A stretch of DNA of 64,000 bases from the NCBI GenBank assembly GCA_031275405.1, contig JAISOV010000049.1:1-64000 (forward strand), read 5' to 3'. This DNA is from Clostridium sp. (GTDB taxonomy: Bacteria > Bacillota > Clostridia > Lachnospirales > Lachnospiraceae). Both the position numbers and the translations under genes were made by a program. Under the pieces are notes generated by a model that did no database searches, was not told the origin of the DNA, and saw nothing but the letters and a program-made list of their open reading frames with translations. Below are positions 56,547 through 64,000 of this stretch, piece after piece. Every line of letters starts with the position of its first letter. Position 1 is the first letter of the stretch.

Positions 56547-57125
56547 ATGGCTATCGAATGGAGTTCTATTGAGGGTTATTCCGAAGGAATGAGTGATTCC
56601 GAAAAATTGGCGTTGCTCGAAAATCAATCGACAGATGGTTCCCCAAAAGTTGAGAAAGAAACTGAAATCGAAGACGAGACCAAAGTCGAGACCAAAGTCG
56701 ATACAAAATCCGCCTCGAAAATGGTTGACAAAAAGCTTTTCGATAAGGCGGCGAGCGAGGTCGCTAACCTAAAGCGTCAATTACGCGCTAAAATGAGCGA
56801 GGACGAAGCGAAAGAACTCGACCGTCAGCAGGAAATGGAGAGCGCGAAGCAGGAACTTGAACAGCTTCGGAAAGAAAAAACGCTGACCGCTTACAAGGCA
56901 TCGTTCCTTTCCATCGGCTACGATGACGAGCTTGCTTCGGAGACGGCTGACGCTTTAGCCGAGGGTGATATGGACGCTGTATTCACCAACATGAAGAAGT
57001 ACGGCGCGAATATCGAGAAAGCCCTCCGCGCTAAGATTCTCAAAGAGACACCTGCCCCTCCTGCCGGAAACAGTAAAGACGAAAAGGACAAAGACCCCTT
57101 TATCGAAGCATTTAAGAAAGGATGA
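56547..57125 (+). CDS. Phage scaffold protein (DUF4355-like)
   Basis: A 192-residue acidic, helical protein. A repeated Lys/Val/Glu/Thr stretch (TKVETKVDTKS) precedes a long coiled coil (EAKELDRQQEMESAKQELEQ), and a short basic tail DPFIEAFKKG follows, as in capsid scaffolds. Directly before the capsid gene. Confidence 0.82.
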   Translation: MAIEWSSIEGYSEGMSDSEKLALLENQSTDGSPKVEKETEIEDETKVETKVDTKSASKMVDKKLFDKAASEVANLKRQLRAKMSEDEAKELDRQQEMESAKQELEQLRKEKTLTAYKASFLSIGYDDELASETADALAEGDMDAVFTNMKKYGANIEKALRAKILKETPAPPAGNSKDEKDKDPFIEAFKKG

Positions 57126-57135
57126 GTGATGGAAA

Positions 57136-57966
57136 ATGATCAATTACGCTGAAAAGTATTCCCCGGTCGTGGACGAGAGGTTCTCTCTCGCGTCCATCAC
57201 CAACGTAGCGTTTAATACCGACTACGATTGGGCGGGTGTGCAGACCGTAAACGTCTATTCCGTAGCTACTACGGCAATGAACAACTACACGCGCACAGGC
57301 GCGAACCGCTACGGCACTCCTGCTGAATTGCAGGACACGAAACAGGCAATGACGATTACCCGCGACCGCGCTTTCACGCAGACTATCGACAGAGGTAACG
57401 ACATCGACCAGTTGGGCATTAAGTCTGCCGCTCGTGCGTTGCGCCGCCAGATGGATGAGGTGGTTATCCCCGAATTGGACATCTACCGTATCTCGGTTGT
57501 CGCGGCCGCCGCGAACCCGGCAAATGTCGATGCTACAACGGCTACGGCGGCGAACGCCTACAGTCTGTTCCTCAAGGGGCAGGAAGCTCTCGGCAATGCG
57601 AAAGTTCCTACGGTAGGGCGCGTTGCCTATATGACCTACGCCTACTATAACCTCCTGAAACTTGACCCCGCTTTTATCAAGCAGGGCGATATGTCACAGG
57701 AGATGCTTCGCGCAGGTATGATGGGTATGGTGGACGGCGTTCCGCTTGTTCCTGTTCCAGCCAGTTATCTTCCCGCCGGTCAGCAGTTTCTGATCTGGCA
57801 TCCGCGGGTCGCGGTCGCGCCTGTGAAACTGTCCGAGCTTCACATCCACGTTGACCCGCCCGGTATCTCCGGCGTTCTCATTGAGGGCAGATTCTATTAT
57901 GACTGCTTCGTCTTGGAAAACAAGAGAGATGCTATCTACAGTTGCACCAAAGAAGTCGATTCGTAA
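57136..57966 (+). CDS. Major capsid protein
   Basis: A 276-residue protein. MINYAEKYSPVVDERFSLAS, then FTQTIDRGNDIDQLGIKSA, LDIYRISVVAAAAN and RVAYMTYAYYNLLKLDP match capsid proteins of Clostridia siphoviruses. The size suits an HK97-fold subunit without a long delta domain. Follows scaffold at normal distance. Confidence 0.88.
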   Translation: MINYAEKYSPVVDERFSLASITNVAFNTDYDWAGVQTVNVYSVATTAMNNYTRTGANRYGTPAELQDTKQAMTITRDRAFTQTIDRGNDIDQLGIKSAARALRRQMDEVVIPELDIYRISVVAAAANPANVDATTATAANAYSLFLKGQEALGNAKVPTVGRVAYMTYAYYNLLKLDPAFIKQGDMSQEMLRAGMMGMVDGVPLVPVPASYLPAGQQFLIWHPRVAVAPVKLSELHIHVDPPGISGVLIEGRFYYDCFVLENKRDAIYSCTKEVDS

Positions 57967-57978
57967 GGGGGAACAATT

Positions 57979-58143
57979 ATGATTACAGTTCAAAAGGACG
58001 GCAGAACCCAGGCCCTTCATAGCGATGTACAGGCGGCGGCGTTTGTGGCGAACGGCTGGGAGGTTGTAAATACCGCCGAAACCAAGGGCGAGAAAACTTC
58101 CGGGAAGACGAAAGGCAGTGAAGGCGCGAAATCTTCTAATTAG
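57979..58143 (+). CDS. 54-residue capsid-adjacent protein
   Basis: MITVQKDGRTQALHSDVQAA and AFVANGWEVVN, then a Lys/Gly/Ser tail. Proteins like this often sit after the capsid gene, possibly a head-completion or decoration component. GGGGG precedes the ATG. Confidence 0.65.
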   Translation: MITVQKDGRTQALHSDVQAAAFVANGWEVVNTAETKGEKTSGKTKGSEGAKSSN

Positions 58144-58218
58144 GAAGAGCCTGCAAAAGGACACTGATGGGAACCGGACGAAGTCGAAGGATCCAACGGC
58201 TGATAGGAGGCGGATGAT

Positions 58219-58533
58219 ATGACTCTTGATGAAAAACTGACGGCTTTAAGAGCGATGGTCGGCGGCCCTGATACAGATGAAGTATTATCCACTTACCTCA
58301 CATTAGCCGGGGGGAAAATCATTGCGAAAGCCTTTCCGTACCGAACGGACGTGACCGAAGTTCCGGAGCGGTACGATTATCTGCATCTTGAGGTTGCCGC
58401 ATATATGCTGAATAAGCGCGGTGCGGAACAACAGGTGAGCCATTCGGAGAACGGCATCGCCCGGAGTTGGGAGAGTGGCGATGTACCGAGTTCATTGATA
58501 AATCAAGTCACACCAGTCGTGGGGGTTCTGTAG
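58219..58533 (+). CDS. Head-tail connector (gp6-like)
   Basis: A 104-residue protein: LDEKLTALRAMVGGPDTDEV, YLTLAGGKIIAKAFPYRTDV, LEVAAYMLNKRGAEQQ and SWESGDVPSSLI. This matches DNA-packaging/connector proteins that bind beneath the portal. Confidence 0.82.
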   Translation: MTLDEKLTALRAMVGGPDTDEVLSTYLTLAGGKIIAKAFPYRTDVTEVPERYDYLHLEVAAYMLNKRGAEQQVSHSENGIARSWESGDVPSSLINQVTPVVGVL

Positions 58534-58552
58534 GGGGGAGGGGGGCGGGTGG

Positions 58553-58975
58553 ATGAAGTGCCTGACTCGCAACAAAGTTGAGTTCTACTATGCGTTGTAC
58601 GAAGGTAAACAGCCTGTTACGATAACCGATAAACGGGGGAATGAAATACAAACGGGGGAGTACGAAGTCATACACGGAGACCCGGTTCAAAGCTACGCCA
58701 ACATCTCTCCCGCAAAAGGCGAGGTGCAGACCCGGCAGTTCGGAGAAGGCGATTCCTATGACAAAGTTATAGTCTTGGAAAAGGACGCTCCATCTCTGGA
58801 TGAATACTCGTGGCTGTGGGTAGACACAATGCCGCTCTCGGATGAGTACGGCGGCTTGGCGGTAGATTCCGATGGCGAAGTCCTCACCCCTCACGATTAC
58901 GTTGTGACAAGACGTGCCGCTTCGATTAACTCCGTAGCATACGCCATACGGAAAGTGAACGTCGATGGTCACTAA
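58553..58975 (+). CDS. Head-closure (stopper) protein
   Basis: A 140-residue, beta-rich protein: VEFYYALYEGKQPVTITDKR, NISPAKGEVQTRQFGEGDSY and LWVDTMPLSDEYGG. Order in the operon and motifs fit the head-closure component. A GGGGCGGGTGG stretch precedes the ATG. Confidence 0.75.
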   Translation: MKCLTRNKVEFYYALYEGKQPVTITDKRGNEIQTGEYEVIHGDPVQSYANISPAKGEVQTRQFGEGDSYDKVIVLEKDAPSLDEYSWLWVDTMPLSDEYGGLAVDSDGEVLTPHDYVVTRRAASINSVAYAIRKVNVDGH

Positions 58976-59486
58976 AGTCATTCGCTTCGGATTGTCCCAA
59001 AAACAGGTGGCAGGGGCGATAAAGGAGCTTCAAGCCTACAAGCGCGACCTCATTCAAAAGACCGACCTCCTGCGAGAGCGAATAGCGGCAGAGATAGCCA
59101 ACAATGCTCAAAGCGGATTTGCGGGAGCGATTGTCGATGACCTGTTGCGAGGCGGCAAACGAATTGCCGAAGTTGACGTGACTGTAAGCGACCGAGATAA
59201 TATCTCAATCGTAGTTGCGAACGGCGAAGACGCAATCTGGGCTGAATTTGGTAGCGGGGTTTTTCACAATGGTTCGGCAGGAAGTTCACCTCACCCGAAA
59301 GGGCAGGAATTGGGGTTCACCATCGGCGGGTATGGCAAAGGTATGGGCAAAAGAAACGTGTGGGGATTTTACGAAAACGGAGAATTGAAACTGACACACG
59401 GCGCACCCGCCGTGATGCCGATGTTTAATTCCGTGAAAATGGTTTGCGAAGATATTGTTTCTATAGCGCGGGAGGTGTGGCGATGA
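58965..59486 (+). CDS. HK97 gp10-like tail component
   Basis: A 173-residue protein: SQKQVAGAIKELQAYKRDLI, VVANGEDAIWAEFGSGVFHN and THGAPAVMPMFNSVKMV, typical of HK97-gp10-like proteins needed for head-tail joining. Overlaps neighbours on both sides. Confidence 0.82.
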   Translation: MVTKVIRFGLSQKQVAGAIKELQAYKRDLIQKTDLLRERIAAEIANNAQSGFAGAIVDDLLRGGKRIAEVDVTVSDRDNISIVVANGEDAIWAEFGSGVFHNGSAGSSPHPKGQELGFTIGGYGKGMGKRNVWGFYENGELKLTHGAPAVMPMFNSVKMVCEDIVSIAREVWR

Positions 59487-59887
59487 TCGATGCGGAAAGC
59501 CTCATATTTTCGGAAATCTCAAGCAAGGTTCGGGAGCAGTATCCGAAAGCCTTTGTCACAGGCGAGTACGTGCCTTCGCCGCCGTCTTTCCCCTGTGTAT
59601 CCCTGGTCGAGGTGGACAACGCTACCTTCCGCAACTCGCAGACACAGGAGAGCAGCGAGAACCACGCCGCCGTGACCTACGAGGTGAACGTGTACTCGAA
59701 CAGAACGACAGGCAAAAAAGCGCAATGCCGGGAGATAGCGGCTTTGGTGAACGATTTGCTCATGGGGCTGAACTTCACTCGGATGATGCTTGAGCCTGTA
59801 CCAAACCAAAACGATGCGACCATATACCGGATACTCGGACGTTACCGGGCGGCTGTCTCAAAAGACCAGACAATATTTAGGAGATGA
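59483..59887 (+). CDS. Tail terminator-like protein
   Basis: A 134-residue protein: IFSEISSKVREQYPKAFVTG, PSFPCVSLVEVDNATFRN and EVNVYSNRTTGKKAQCREIA. Position between the gp10-like gene and tail tube fits the tail-terminator role. The ATG at 59483 overlaps the previous stop region. Confidence 0.75.
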   Translation: MIDAESLIFSEISSKVREQYPKAFVTGEYVPSPPSFPCVSLVEVDNATFRNSQTQESSENHAAVTYEVNVYSNRTTGKKAQCREIAALVNDLLMGLNFTRMMLEPVPNQNDATIYRILGRYRAAVSKDQTIFRR

Positions 59888-59966
59888 CAGCGTTCGCACT
59901 GTTTCACTCAAAACAACTGGCGGTTCCGTTCGGAAATACGCCGATTAAAGAAAGGATTGGTAAATC

Positions 59967-60404
59967 ATGGCGATAAGCACGTACAAAATTTTCCTGATGA
60001 AGGGAACGACTGCCGATAGCACAACCACGTGGGCAAAGCTGGTCGACATCAAGGATTTCCCCGACCTCGGCGGTGCGCCGGAGATGTTGGAGACCACCAC
60101 GCTCTCCGACAAGATGCAGACCTACATCCCCGGTATCCAGAGCCTTGACGCGCTCGAATTTACCGCGAACTACACGCTTGCGGACTTCCGGACGCTCAAA
60201 GCCCTTGAGGGTACGGAACTCGACTTGGCTGTGTGGTTCGGCGGCACAGAGAACGGCGGCGTTCTGACTCCGACCGGGAGTGACGGCAAGTTCGAGTTCA
60301 GAGGCCAGATTTCGGCGTTCCCGGTCGGCAGCGGCGTGAACGAGGTTGTCGATATGACAATCACGATTGCTCCGTCCTCGCCCATCACTCTGGCTACGGC
60401 TTAA
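59967..60404 (+). CDS. Major tail tube protein
   Basis: A 145-residue protein: YKIFLMKGTTADSTTTWAKL, DFPDLGGAPEMLETTTLSDK and GQISAFPVGSGVNEVVDMTI. The motif order of phage tail-tube monomers. AAAGGATTGG precedes the ATG. Confidence 0.85.
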   Translation: MAISTYKIFLMKGTTADSTTTWAKLVDIKDFPDLGGAPEMLETTTLSDKMQTYIPGIQSLDALEFTANYTLADFRTLKALEGTELDLAVWFGGTENGGVLTPTGSDGKFEFRGQISAFPVGSGVNEVVDMTITIAPSSPITLATA

Positions 60405-60426
60405 AAAATAACAGGAGGACAGTGAA

Positions 60427-60753
60427 ATGATGAAAGCAATGCTCTCCCAACCCATGAGAGGCAAGACTCACGACGAAATAATTACTACACGCGACAAGGC
60501 GATCCGCGTATTGACGGAAAAAGGGTATGAAGCTATCAATACCCTTTTCGCGGACGAATGGTACAATGACGAGCAGATGAACAAGCGCGGGGTTGTGCAA
60601 AAACCTTTGTGCTTTCTTGCGAAAAGTCTTGAAAATATGTCGCTCTGTCACGCGGCGTACTTTGCGAAAGGCTGGCAGGACGCGAGAGGTTGTCGCATTG
60701 AACACGAAGCGGCAGTTGCTTACGGACTCGAAGTTATTTATGAGGAGGATTAA
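60427..60753 (+). CDS. DUF4406-like protein inside the tail operon
   Basis: A 108-residue protein: KAMLSQPMRGKTHDEIITTR at the N-terminus, LCFLAKSLENMSLCHAAYFA and KGWQDARGCRIEHEAAVAYG. This resembles DUF4406, related to nucleoside 2-deoxyribosyltransferase folds. It is not a structural protein by type and lies between tail tube and chaperone genes, so it is probably an accessory insert. Confidence 0.65.
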   Translation: MMKAMLSQPMRGKTHDEIITTRDKAIRVLTEKGYEAINTLFADEWYNDEQMNKRGVVQKPLCFLAKSLENMSLCHAAYFAKGWQDARGCRIEHEAAVAYGLEVIYEED

Positions 60754-60756
60754 GAG

Positions 60757-61086
60757 ATGAGTAAAACACTTCGATTTGCCGCTGACGGCAAGGATTACAC
60801 GCTTGAGTTCACGCGCCGTACGGTCTCGGAGATGGAGAGAAAGGGCTTTATCGCTTCGGAAATCACCGACAAGCCTATGACCACTCTCCCCGCTTTGTTT
60901 GCGGGGGCGTTCCTCGCGCATCACAGGTTCGTCAAGCAGGAAGCCATCGACGGTATCTTCTCCAGACTTGCGAAGAAGGAGGAGCTTATCGGCAAGCTGG
61001 CCGAGATGTACAGCGAGCCGATCATGACGCTTGTCGAGGATCCGGAACCTTCGGCGGGAAACTTGGACTGGGCAGCGAGCTGGTAA
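60757..61086 (+). CDS. Tail assembly chaperone, upstream frame (gpG-like)
   Basis: A 109-residue protein: TLRFAADGKDYTLEFTRRTV, PALFAGAFLAHHRFVKQEAI and LIGKLAEMYSEPIMTLVED. It holds the slippery site GGGAAAC eight codons before its stop. A minority of ribosomes should shift to the -1 frame and make the longer chaperone that guides the tape measure. Confidence 0.8.
   Translation: MSKTLRFAADGKDYTLEFTRRTVSEMERKGFIASEITDKPMTTLPALFAGAFLAHHRFVKQEAIDGIFSRLAKKEELIGKLAEMYSEPIMTLVEDPEPSAGNLDWAASW
61056..61062 (+). promoter_or_regulatory. Programmed -1 frameshift site GGGAAAC
   Basis: In the zero frame it reads G-GGA-AAC, the canonical X-XXY-YYZ pattern. Slipping one base back continues LGLGSELVSDPLSDETGG and bypasses the stop at 61084-61086. 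Confidence 0.85.
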
Positions 61087-61529
61087 GCGATCCGCTGTCT
61101 GACGAGACAGGGGGGAGCGGCAGTGAAACTCCAGCTCCCCTTGCCGCTTACGAAGCAAAATTCAACGAGCTGTTCCCGCTGTACCTCTGTATGGGGATGA
61201 CGGAGGAGCAGTACTGGGACAAAGACTGTAGCCTTGCCGTTCATTACCGCAAAGCGGACGAAATGAAGCAAGCTCGGCGTAATCAGGAGCTGTGGCTGCA
61301 GGGCAGGTATATCTATGACGCTTTATGTTCGGTTTCGCCGATACTTCATGCTTTCGCGAAGAAAGGTGCGAAACCGAGACCTTATTTATCGGAGCCTTAT
61401 TCTGTTTCAAAGACACAGGCCGAGACAAAAGAGGACGAAAAGGCCAGGAAGACCTACGACAAAGGCAAGCGGCTGATGGAACGCTTTCTGGTAGACACCA
61501 ATAAGAAGTTCGATAAAGCCAGTGAGTGA
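61062..61529 (+). CDS. Tail assembly chaperone, frameshift extension (gpT-like)
   Basis: The -1 frame adds about 155 residues: PAPLAAYEAKFNELFPLYLC, MTEEQYWDKDCSLAVHYRKA and QELWLQGRYIYDALCSVSP. There is no good start in this frame, and the helical, charged content fits the T part of lambda-type gpGT. The fused product would be about 257 residues. Confidence 0.78.
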   Translation, partial: LGLGSELVSDPLSDETGGSGSETPAPLAAYEAKFNELFPLYLCMGMTEEQYWDKDCSLAVHYRKADEMKQARRNQELWLQGRYIYDALCSVSPILHAFAKKGAKPRPYLSEPYSVSKTQAETKEDEKARKTYDKGKRLMERFLVDTNKKFDKASE

Positions 61530-61530
61530 T

Positions 61531-61580
61531 GGGCGCATAACTGCGCAGAGATAGATTTCTCCGTCTATTACGCGCCTTTT
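61531..61580 (+). ncRNA. Repeated leader stem-loop, copy C (before tape measure)
   Basis: GGCGC (61532-61536) pairs with GCGCC (61572-61576), with TAAC/TTAC-type internal loops, an inner arm GAG/CTC, and TTTT directly after. Starts two bases after the chaperone stop and ends 31 bases before the tape measure start. More diverged than copies A and B, but with the same architecture. Confidence 0.6.
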
Positions 61581-61610
61581 ACGTTGAATATCTTGAAGGG
61601 AGTGAGAAGA

Positions 61611-64000
61611 ATGTCCGAGCCTACAGTCGAAAGATTACAAATTGAAGTAGAGTCAAATGCTACTCCGGCGGCAAGCGGCATAGACGCTCTTGCTTCCACT
61701 CTAGATAAATTAAGAAACGCTACTAAAGGCGGCGCGGGGCTTACTGCCTTTTCCAAGCGGCTGGGTGTGTTAAACACAGCGTTGAAATCCATAACTACCG
61801 AAAACGCGAACAAACTGGATAAAATTACAAATAGTTTACAGAGGCTTTCTTCTCTTGGAAGTCTCAAGATCTCGTCTTCGATTGCATCACAGATAACAAA
61901 CCTTGGCGGCGCAGTCCGTTCATTGGACGGTGCCGGTTTCGGTGCGCTTGATACGCTTGTGACCTCGCTGACGCCGTTATCATCGCTGGGCAAGTCGAAC
62001 CTGAACAGTTTCATATCCCAACTGACAAGGCTGCCGCAGGCGGTGGCGGCTCTCGGGGCTACTGATTTCGCAAGTTTCAGCGCCCAGATAAACCAGCTTG
62101 CCGCGGCTCTCGCTCCGCTGTCTTCGATGGGGAAGAACAATCTCACATCGTTTATCACGCAGCTGTCGAAGCTCCCGGCGCTGATGGCTTCGTTGCAGTC
62201 TATAGATATGGGTACGCTGGCCGCACAGGTTCAGGCGTTGGCGAATGCGTTCGCTCCCCTCGCCACTCAGATGCAGCATATATCAGCGGGGTTCGCGGCG
62301 TTCCCTGCGAGGATCCAGAGGTTGGTTACCTCCACGAACAGATTGAGTTCCGCGAACAATAAGGCAAGCAAGGGTTATGTCAATCTTGCGGCGAAACTGG
62401 CGATTGCCGCGGCCTCACTAAAAACTCTTGTACGGACTATCGGCTCGTGGGTTAAAAAATCAAATCAGTATAGCGAAGACCTGAACCTGTTTATGGCTTC
62501 GATGGGAGAATACGCTGACGAAGCCAAACGCTATGCGGAAACAGTCGGCGAGATAATGGGCATCGACCCCGGCGGGTGGATGAGAAATCAAGGTCTGTTT
62601 ATGACGCTTGCCACCGGGTTTGGGGTCGCGGGTGACAGAGCGGAGATAATGAGCCGTAACCTCACTCAGCTCGGTTATGACCTGTCTTCGTTCTTCAATA
62701 TGAGTGTTACGGATTCGATGGCGAAGCTCCAATCAGGGCTTGCGGGTGAGCTTGAACCTCTCCGCAGAATCGGTTATGACTTGTCGGTTACGAAATTGCA
62801 GCAGGAAGCCGATACGCTTGGCATTAAGAAAAAAGTACAGGCTATGACACAGGCTGAAAAGGCTGAGTTACGCTACTATGCTATAATGAAACAGGTAACG
62901 GTAGCGCAGGGCGATATGGCGCGTACTCTGGAATCCCCTGCGAATCAGCTTCGTATTTTGAAAGAACAAGTCGAAATGGCAGGGCGTTCGTTGGGTGACA
63001 TTTTCATTCCCGCGCTGAACGCTGCTTTTCCTTATGTCATTGCGTTCGTAAAAGTCATTCGTATTATCGCGGACGAGATCGCCAGTCTCGCAGGGTTTAC
63101 TCTGCCTGAAGTGGATTATAGCGGTATAGAAACCATTACCGGGAGCGGCGTGGAAGACACGCTCAGCGATGCCGCAGAAAAAGCGAAAGAGCTTAAAAAC
63201 AATCTTCTCGGCATTGACGAACTGAACATTATCTCAAAGGAAGAAGACAACGGTAGCGGTCTCGGAGACATAGGCGGCGGTGGCGGTCTTGGCTTTGAGT
63301 TGCCCGACAATAAGAATTGGCTTAATGGTGTTGTTAATAAGAGGGTCGAGGAGATTATAGGAAAAATACAATCTGCGATAGACAAGATGAAAGAATGGTT
63401 CGGGCTGACTGAACCTATTAAGTCATGGGCTGATTTTATGAACACTCGGCTCTATGACATTCTTACTCCTGTCGGCGCAATCGCGGCGGGTATCGCCGCA
63501 TGGAAACTCATCGGTTTCTTAAAGAAACTGGAGCTGATTCCTATCACCTTGAAACAAATTACAGGACTTGCTTTGGCGGTGGCCGGAGCGTTCGAGTACG
63601 CTATGCAGTATTGGAACGCTTGGGTAAATGGAGTTGATTTGGAGAACTTCATCGGTCTGCTTGCAGGAGCGGCGGCGGTAATCGGAGGTCTTGCAATATC
63701 GTTTGGTTCAGTAGGAGCGGCGATTGGTGCGGCTGTGACAGGCGTCGGTCTGTTCGTCCTCGGTGTCAAGGATGCTATCACGAACGGATTGAATTGGCTA
63801 AACGCTGTTCTTATTCCACTCGGCTCTACGCTTTCCGGAGCAGGGATAGGAGCCTTAATAGGTACGCCTGGCGGCCCGATAGGCGCGGGTATCGGTGCGC
63901 TGATCGGCCTTGTGGTAGGTCTTCTTGTAGATTTAGGAATACTCATCTATGAAAATTGGGATGAGATTTGTGCTTGGTTCGCTGACCGTTGGAATGATGT
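61611..64000 (+). CDS. Tape measure protein (cut by the window end)
   Basis: At least 796 residues without a stop. ATG at 61611 follows GAAGGGAGTG. The N-terminal 230 residues contain imperfect repeats of about 47 residues (SSLGKSNLNSFISQLTRLP; SSMGKNNLTSFITQLSKLP). Then a conserved TMP segment (YSEDLNLFMASMGEYADEAK, ELRYYAIMKQVTVAQGDMAR, TLESPANQLRILKEQ), and hydrophobic helices rich in Gly/Ala from about residue 615. It sets tail length and helps DNA entry. The gene continues beyond the window. Confidence 0.9.
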   Translation, partial: MSEPTVERLQIEVESNATPAASGIDALASTLDKLRNATKGGAGLTAFSKRLGVLNTALKSITTENANKLDKITNSLQRLSSLGSLKISSSIASQITNLGGAVRSLDGAGFGALDTLVTSLTPLSSLGKSNLNSFISQLTRLPQAVAALGATDFASFSAQINQLAAALAPLSSMGKNNLTSFITQLSKLPALMASLQSIDMGTLAAQVQALANAFAPLATQMQHISAGFAAFPARIQRLVTSTNRLSSANNKASKGYVNLAAKLAIAAASLKTLVRTIGSWVKKSNQYSEDLNLFMASMGEYADEAKRYAETVGEIMGIDPGGWMRNQGLFMTLATGFGVAGDRAEIMSRNLTQLGYDLSSFFNMSVTDSMAKLQSGLAGELEPLRRIGYDLSVTKLQQEADTLGIKKKVQAMTQAEKAELRYYAIMKQVTVAQGDMARTLESPANQLRILKEQVEMAGRSLGDIFIPALNAAFPYVIAFVKVIRIIADEIASLAGFTLPEVDYSGIETITGSGVEDTLSDAAEKAKELKNNLLGIDELNIISKEEDNGSGLGDIGGGGGLGFELPDNKNWLNGVVNKRVEEIIGKIQSAIDKMKEWFGLTEPIKSWADFMNTRLYDILTPVGAIAAGIAAWKLIGFLKKLELIPITLKQITGLALAVAGAFEYAMQYWNAWVNGVDLENFIGLLAGAAAVIGGLAISFGSVGAAIGAAVTGVGLFVLGVKDAITNGLNWLNAVLIPLGSTLSGAGIGALIGTPGGPIGAGIGALIGLVVGLLVDLGILIYENWDEICAWFADRWND

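Noticed and set aside
25386-64000. attL/attR core sequences
   Set aside because: The right end of the prophage is outside the window, so no direct repeat can be matched and the core cannot be defined.

Overview
The window looks like the chromosome of a GC-rich gut-type Clostridia (Lachnospiraceae- or Oscillospiraceae-like; inferred from protein families, Gram-positive AGGAGG ribosome sites and gene content) carrying the left part of a siphovirus prophage. Bases 1 to about 25,380 are host chromosome; about 25,386 to 64,000 is prophage, and the right phage end lies outside the window.

Host part. A tRNA-Leu (244-327, minus) and a repeat-rich spacer precede two flavoproteins (988-2226, 2536-4401). 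A proline/folate block follows: proB, a DUF896 protein, 5-formyl-THF cyclo-ligase and proA. Next is a pectin/hexuronate block: kduI, a flavin reductase-like gene with an in-frame TGA, kduD, eda and kdgK. These convert 5-keto-4-deoxyuronate through KDG and KDPG to pyruvate and glyceraldehyde-3-phosphate. Further right, uxuA-uxuB (minus), with a divergent AraC-type regulator, feed fructuronate and mannonate into the same KDG pool. Between them lie a small Cys-rich protein, an M20 peptidase, a C39-like protein and two PLP C-S lyase-type genes. An ECF sigma factor, its likely anti-sigma factor and a secreted protein (all minus) end the host part. Host spacers are rich in tandem and hairpin repeats.

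Junction. At 25,118-25,378 there is a consensus promoter, about 225 bp of strongly self-complementary non-coding sequence and an intrinsic terminator. The integrase gene ends 12 bp beyond it. I read this as a structured RNA gene at or next to the phage attachment site.

Prophage. Leftward: integrase and CI-like repressor. Rightward: Cro-like protein, small early genes, an SbcC-like ATPase, RecT, an HNH-type nuclease, an MBL-fold protein, many small zinc-ribbon proteins, an iteron-bearing replication initiator, a DnaC-like loader, RecU, a SleB-like hydrolase, a C5-methyltransferase/PAPS-reductase-like fusion and a DUF5131 protein. Then come the terminase small subunit flanked by homing endonucleases, a roughly 6 kb accessory island lying between terS and terL, and the morphogenesis operon: terL, portal, scaffold, capsid, connectors, tail tube, frameshifted tail chaperones, and a tape measure gene cut by the window end.

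The least familiar signals are: (1) the junction RNA; (2) a stem-loop followed by T residues that recurs in front of terL, portal and tape measure; (3) the island between terS and terL with its own divergent regulators, operator repeats and a terminal-inverted-repeat element; (4) an in-frame TGA at the expected position of a conserved Cys; (5) several prophage genes interrupted by what look like one-base insertions, some in homopolymers.
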